Source: an uncultured Lactobacillus sp. (lineage in GTDB: Bacteria; Bacillota; Bacilli; Lactobacillales; Lactobacillaceae). Taken from it: DNA of 29,173 nt. Under the pieces are notes generated by a model that made no database searches, was not told the DNA's origin, and saw nothing but the letters and a program-made list of their open reading frames with translations. The stretch covers positions 1 to 29,173 of the forward strand of contig NZ_CARBVX010000023.1 of the NCBI RefSeq assembly GCF_948948975.1, given 5' to 3'. A program made the position numbers and the translations under genes. Shown here in pieces: positions 25,864 through 29,173 of the stretch. The first letter of the stretch is position 1. Each line of letters opens with the position of its first letter.

Positions 25864-25889
25864 ATGCAACCGGTTTATGCAATCGGTTT
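25864..25889 (-). promoter_or_regulatory. Tandem 13-bp operator repeats upstream of the PTS gene
   Basis: ATGCAACCGGTTT and ATGCAATCGGTTT (plus strand) lie head to tail with no gap, 12/13 identical. They sit just after the predicted transcription start. The CGGTT core with flanking TGCAA resembles LacI-family (MalR/CcpA) operators, so a sugar-specific repressor and/or CcpA probably binds here. Confidence 0.65.
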
Positions 25890-25891
25890 CA
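25878..25891 (-). promoter_or_regulatory. cre-like site (CcpA)
   Basis: The minus strand reads TGAAACCGATTGCA, 13 of 14 positions matching the consensus TGWAANCGNTNWCA. It overlaps the second operator repeat and lies immediately downstream of the promoter, a position that usually gives repression. Confidence 0.6.
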
Positions 25892-25902
25892 TTACATTTT
25901 TT

Positions 25903-25931
25903 ATTATAGCGACTCTTCTTAAAAATGTAAA
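25903..25931 (-). promoter_or_regulatory. Sigma-A promoter of the PTS gene
   Basis: TTTACA (25926-25931) and TATAAT (25903-25908) are separated by 17 nt. The predicted start is near 25896, directly upstream of the operator repeats. Confidence 0.8.
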
Positions 25932-26045
25932 CCTTTTCGCTTAATTTTTTTATTTTATTCTTTTAATTTACTCTCATAGTAGACTCGTTAAGGTAATTTT
26001 TAGAATTTAGGGTGTAAAATGTATACAAAGAAAGAAGTGTAACAA

Positions 26046-27326
26046 TTGGAAAAAATTTTTAGTTTATTTAGCGATACGCTTGGCAAACTCTACATACTTT
26101 TACCTAATATCATCTTTGCTTTTATGATCAATGTCAAAGTTGGCCTTGGAACTTTACATACCGCACTGCCCTTTATCTTACTCTATTCTTTTCAAAAAAT
26201 GGGGATCTTTACGTTAAATAGTTTTGGCAAGATCACAAACTACACTAAAGTCTTACGGATAGATCTATTTTTAGCTTTAGGGGGCGTGGTACTTGCGATC
26301 AGTGGAACGCTCTTCAGACAACAGATCTTACTAGATCTCAGTGGGATCCTAGTTGGGACAGGTCTTTCTTGCTTACCGACGCTCATCAAAAAAGGACTTC
26401 CACACAAAAGCAGTAAGCTCAGTTTTGTATTCTCACTTTTGATCGTTTTTCTAGTCGGAGTAAATATTAAATATTTCAGCAATCTTTTCAACCTCTATCT
26501 ACTGGCGCTTTTATTGCTCATGACGTTGATAGCCTCATTTTATCTACCTGCACCTAAAACACAGATGCTAGCTCAGCTCAAGTTAGATCTGCACTCTTTT
26601 GTTCCTGCAGGTATCATTTTATGTCTCTATGTAATGATCAGAACTTATCGTCAGACGGCTTTGATCGCTGATTTTGAATGGATGTTGATCTTTAGTGGGA
26701 TCATCTTCTTGTTTTTTCTTTATCAAGATATCTTTTGCGTCTATGAGCAGACCTATCAATTTTGGTTAGGGGCATTGAAAAACTTTTTGATCATCTATAG
26801 CCTCTTTTGGTTCTTTATTTGCGGTCAAGTGGCGCTGATCATCTGGTCTTTTATCATTTTGATGCTCAGCAACTTTTTGGGTGGGCTTTTTTATCACAAA
26901 TCGACCTATTCTAACGTAACCATCCAAGTAGGTGCATTCTTAGGGACGGTATGTGGGCTTTTGATAATGCTATCTTCTAGGATCTATCTTGTCGGCTACT
27001 TTATCACATCTTTCTTTGCACTGATCGCTGGTAAAGCTAATACAAACGATGGGCTTTTGGCTGACAAAAGTGGTCAGATAAAAACGCTTGGGAGCCTTTT
27101 GCAACAAGTATGTTTAGGTCTGACGATCGAACTAGTCTCACTTTGGCAACTACATAGTCCGACTGCTTTGCTCTATTCTAATGTCTACCACCAAGCCATG
27201 TTAAAAGATACCTTCCCAGCTTTTATGGTCCGTTTGATCTTGATCAGTCTCTTCATCATCAGTGGCAACTTGATCTTCTCGTGGCACCTCTACCGCCTTT
27301 ATTCAGCCAAGCATAAAAGCAGTTGA
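26046..27326 (+). CDS. Polytopic membrane protein of unknown function
   Basis: A 426-residue protein that is almost entirely hydrophobic, with about 11-12 predicted membrane segments and short loops; no large soluble domain. I see no transporter signature such as MFS motif A, Walker boxes or a clear sodium-symporter motif. The loop GKANTNDGLLADKSGQIK (about residues 335-352) is the longest polar segment. The start is TTG at 26046 with a weak purine-rich RBS (AAAGAAG); an in-frame ATG at about residue 27 is an alternative but would remove the first membrane segment. The gene is divergent from the PTS gene and convergent with gshA, and ends at a strong terminator. Base composition matches the host-like genes around it. 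Confidence 0.7.
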   Translation: MEKIFSLFSDTLGKLYILLPNIIFAFMINVKVGLGTLHTALPFILLYSFQKMGIFTLNSFGKITNYTKVLRIDLFLALGGVVLAISGTLFRQQILLDLSGILVGTGLSCLPTLIKKGLPHKSSKLSFVFSLLIVFLVGVNIKYFSNLFNLYLLALLLLMTLIASFYLPAPKTQMLAQLKLDLHSFVPAGIILCLYVMIRTYRQTALIADFEWMLIFSGIIFLFFLYQDIFCVYEQTYQFWLGALKNFLIIYSLFWFFICGQVALIIWSFIILMLSNFLGGLFYHKSTYSNVTIQVGAFLGTVCGLLIMLSSRIYLVGYFITSFFALIAGKANTNDGLLADKSGQIKTLGSLLQQVCLGLTIELVSLWQLHSPTALLYSNVYHQAMLKDTFPAFMVRLILISLFIISGNLIFSWHLYRLYSAKHKSS

Positions 27327-27343
27327 GCAACTTACATAAAAAC

Positions 27344-27376
27344 AGCCGACCGTTAAAAATGGCCGGCTATTTTTTT
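27344..27376 (+). terminator. Bidirectional terminator between the membrane protein gene and gshA
   Basis: AGCCGACC pairs with GGCCGGCT (one mismatch) around a loop of about 9 nt, followed by seven T on the plus strand. On the minus strand the same stem is followed by a T-run, so it can also terminate gshA, which converges on it. Confidence 0.85.
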
Positions 27377-27379
27377 AGA

Positions 27380-28735
27380 TCACTTTCGCGGTTCCCAGCT
27401 TCCCCGAAAGATCTGTTCTTTTAATTCTTCAGCGGTCAAACTTGCATTATCTTCAAAACCTCTAAAGGGATGAAGTGCAAGTAAGGCAGATTTTTGATAA
27501 TCTTTTGCCCGCTTTAAGGCATACTGTGTCAAAGAATCATCTTTGATATGCCGAACTAGACGGGCACTTGGAGTATTCATCGGGATCTTGACCCGATACT
27601 CCATATCTTCGATCAATTCTTGATATTCAGGGCCAGCTTGGATCAGGTCGACATAGACTTTTAGATGCTCGATCAATGCGATCGCAGCTTCTGATAATTG
27701 ACTCTTTTTAGTTGGATCTTCTAAAGCAACGATCTCATTTCGCTTATCAGCAACAGCTAAAGCTTCATTGACTTCGCTTTTATTTAGAGCTGGGCTCATG
27801 ATAAAGTAACTCGCTAACAGCCGAATAAAGCGCAAGGTCCCCGTTCTTATCCCGACATAGCTCGTTGGATCAAGGTCTAACATCCGCAATTCTAAATATT
27901 TGATCCCATCTGTTGCTAAGGTCTCCACATTATCGCCTTTAAAACGAACAGGGCCATGGAATTGCGCTGCTGTATAGATCTCTTTTTTAGCCACAGCACG
28001 CTTGATCCGCGCGACATAACTTTCAACATCAGTGTAATCAGGTGTAAATTTAGACCCAAAACCATATTTTTTGCTCTGGCGTAAACTACGAACTGGATGT
28101 GACAATTTATCACCTTTTTTAAAGTAATTTTCTTCAGCGATCGGACTAGCTCCAAATAGATACGTCAATAACCACCGATAACGGACGAATCCTTGTGCCA
28201 CGATCGTATAGAGATAGTTTTGCACAGCCAGTTTATCAGCAAATTTATCAGGCATTTTTTGATAGACCATCTCGATCAGATGGTAGTCAATACTTAGATT
28301 GATATGTGCACCACATGGAGCTCCTTCTGCTAAGCGGTGTTTTTTTAACCATTCTCGAAAATACTTTTCTTTCTCTGGCCCAGCTTTAGCGATCCTGACG
28401 CGATCATTAGCTAGTTTAGGTGGCATAGACAACGGCCACAAAAACTCTCCTGGTGAAAGTGCTGTCCTAAGTGCCGTATTGATGCTATAAAGATAGTGCA
28501 TCGCATCTAAGGAATTACTGGCAGCCGGTGTCACGACTTCCGACATTGTTTCTAAGAAATCATTAGTTATCCAAGGATTGACTTTTTCATCACCGATCGC
28601 AGCTGGATACGGTTCTTCACTGAGATTGCCTGTACCATCGACTCGATGCATCTCGACTTCTAATCCCATTTTAAAGTCTGAAGTCTTAGAGACTGCTTCA
28701 TTTTCAAAAATCAATTCACCGATCTTACTGAACAT
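27380..28735 (-). CDS. gshA: Glutamate--cysteine ligase (gamma-glutamylcysteine synthetase)
   Basis: A 451-residue cytoplasmic ligase that joins glutamate and cysteine through the gamma-carboxyl using ATP, the first step to glutathione. MGLEVEMHRV (residues 23-32) and the later PCGAHINLSIDYHL and KYLELRMLDLDP stretches fit the GCL fold shared with the N-terminal half of GshF. The ATP-grasp half of bifunctional GshF is absent, so on its own this protein would make only gamma-Glu-Cys. No separate glutathione synthetase gene is in the window. The start ATG at 28735 has no strong RBS. The gene reads in the same direction as the rRNA operon upstream, but a terminator separates them. Confidence 0.88.
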   Translation of the reverse strand: MFSKIGELIFENEAVSKTSDFKMGLEVEMHRVDGTGNLSEEPYPAAIGDEKVNPWITNDFLETMSEVVTPAASNSLDAMHYLYSINTALRTALSPGEFLWPLSMPPKLANDRVRIAKAGPEKEKYFREWLKKHRLAEGAPCGAHINLSIDYHLIEMVYQKMPDKFADKLAVQNYLYTIVAQGFVRYRWLLTYLFGASPIAEENYFKKGDKLSHPVRSLRQSKKYGFGSKFTPDYTDVESYVARIKRAVAKKEIYTAAQFHGPVRFKGDNVETLATDGIKYLELRMLDLDPTSYVGIRTGTLRFIRLLASYFIMSPALNKSEVNEALAVADKRNEIVALEDPTKKSQLSEAAIALIEHLKVYVDLIQAGPEYQELIEDMEYRVKIPMNTPSARLVRHIKDDSLTQYALKRAKDYQKSALLALHPFRGFEDNASLTAEELKEQIFRGSWEPRK

Positions 28736-29080
28736 AGTATTACCGCTATAAAAATGTGAACAAATACGAGTTATATTTGAGAAAGAAATATAGTTTTTCC
28801 TTTCCGATCATCTAGATCACTTTTAGCTAGGAGCATGCTCGATCCACTTCACATTTTGTCCTTTCTATGTTGCACACATGCTCATCGCTTGATTTTTTAA
28901 TATTTTACTATATACCTTCTCATTTTTAAATGTTTTTTTAATACTTAAAAACAAGTTCCTACCACTTGCCGATGTTAGTACCCATGATCTTGAGTAAAAT
29001 AGCGTGCCCATAAAGATGCTTTTAGCTAAACTATAACTCTAATACTTTGAACAAAGTGGTTATTAAATATCAGGATATAC
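28736..29080. other. Non-coding gap between gshA and the rRNA operon
   Basis: About 345 bp, AT-rich, with no ORF, tRNA or clear sigma-A promoter that I can support. The 9-nt string CTTTTAGCT occurs twice (near 28816 and 29014), and there is a short palindrome GAGCATGCTC near 28831. The gshA promoter probably lies here but I cannot place it. Confidence 0.5.
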
Positions 29081-29115
29081 AAAAAAAGCCGCTAGTCAAA
29101 TCAACTAACGACTTT
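29081..29115 (-). terminator. Terminator of the rRNA operon
   Basis: A 12-bp stem (AAAGTCGTTAGT with ACTAGCGGCTTT, two G-U pairs) with a 7-nt loop is followed by a T-run on the minus strand, directly after the 5S rRNA 3' end. Confidence 0.9.
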
Positions 29116-29119
29116 GATC

Positions 29120-29173
29120 GCGTGGCAACTTCCTACCCTCGCAAGGGGCGATCCCCTAACTACTATCGGCGTT
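29120..29173 (-). rRNA. rrf: 5S rRNA, 3' part
   Basis: Read on the minus strand, the segment contains GCCGATAGTAGTTAGGGGAT, then CGAGGGTAGGAAGTTGCCACGC, the conserved 3' half of Lactobacillales 5S rRNA. The 5' part and presumably the 23S and 16S genes lie beyond the window edge. The exact 3' end is uncertain by 1-2 nt. Confidence 0.93.

Noticed and set aside
1..29173. CRISPR arrays, tRNA genes, prophage genes, toxin-antitoxin pairs
   Set aside because: I searched for repeated spacers, cloverleaf sequences and typical proteins and saw none.

Overview
The window looks like the chromosome of a low-GC Gram-positive bacterium of the Lactobacillales, most likely a Lactobacillaceae species. The clues are the 5S rRNA 3' end, the MetRS lineage, a stand-alone gamma-glutamylcysteine synthetase, an EIICBA sugar PTS with a cre-like site, and an IS150-group insertion sequence. 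This is inference from sequence character; no species can be named.

Layout, left to right: (1) 1-956, the 5' part of an IS3-family (IS150 group) element on the minus strand, with a -1 frameshift site and an RBS-masking hairpin. (2) 1091-2728, metG, encoding a MetRS without the usual C-terminal tRNA-binding domain. (3) About 3017-22560, a very AT-rich six-gene minus-strand operon for a nonribosomal peptide: Sfp-type PPTase, type II thioesterase, three NRPS proteins (1028, 2412 and 2030 aa) and an MFS exporter. A strong sigma-A promoter lies about 500 nt upstream of the first gene. (4) 22668-25931, a separate, less AT-rich block with an EIICBA sugar PTS and an endonuclease/exonuclease/phosphatase-family protein, each followed by a terminator. 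(5) 26046-27326, an unrecognised polytopic membrane protein on the plus strand, convergent with gshA (27380-28735, minus). (6) From about 29120, the 3' end of a 5S rRNA gene on the minus strand, followed by its terminator.

The NRPS proteins read A-T-E / C-A-T-C-A-T-C / A-T-C-A-T-E, which is five adenylation domains and so probably a five-unit product. The first A domain has a textbook serine code, giving D-Ser after epimerization. The last A domain has an aromatic-like code, giving a D-aromatic residue. The first A domain of the third protein has Gly where the alpha-amino-binding Asp should be, so it probably activates something other than an ordinary alpha-amino acid. There is no thioesterase or reductase domain on any of the three proteins. 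The assembly line ends in an E domain, and the second and third proteins are split between a C and an A domain. Two assembly orders are possible. Release may depend on the free-standing thioesterase. I do not recognise the cluster as one for a known product; it is the most interesting object in the window.
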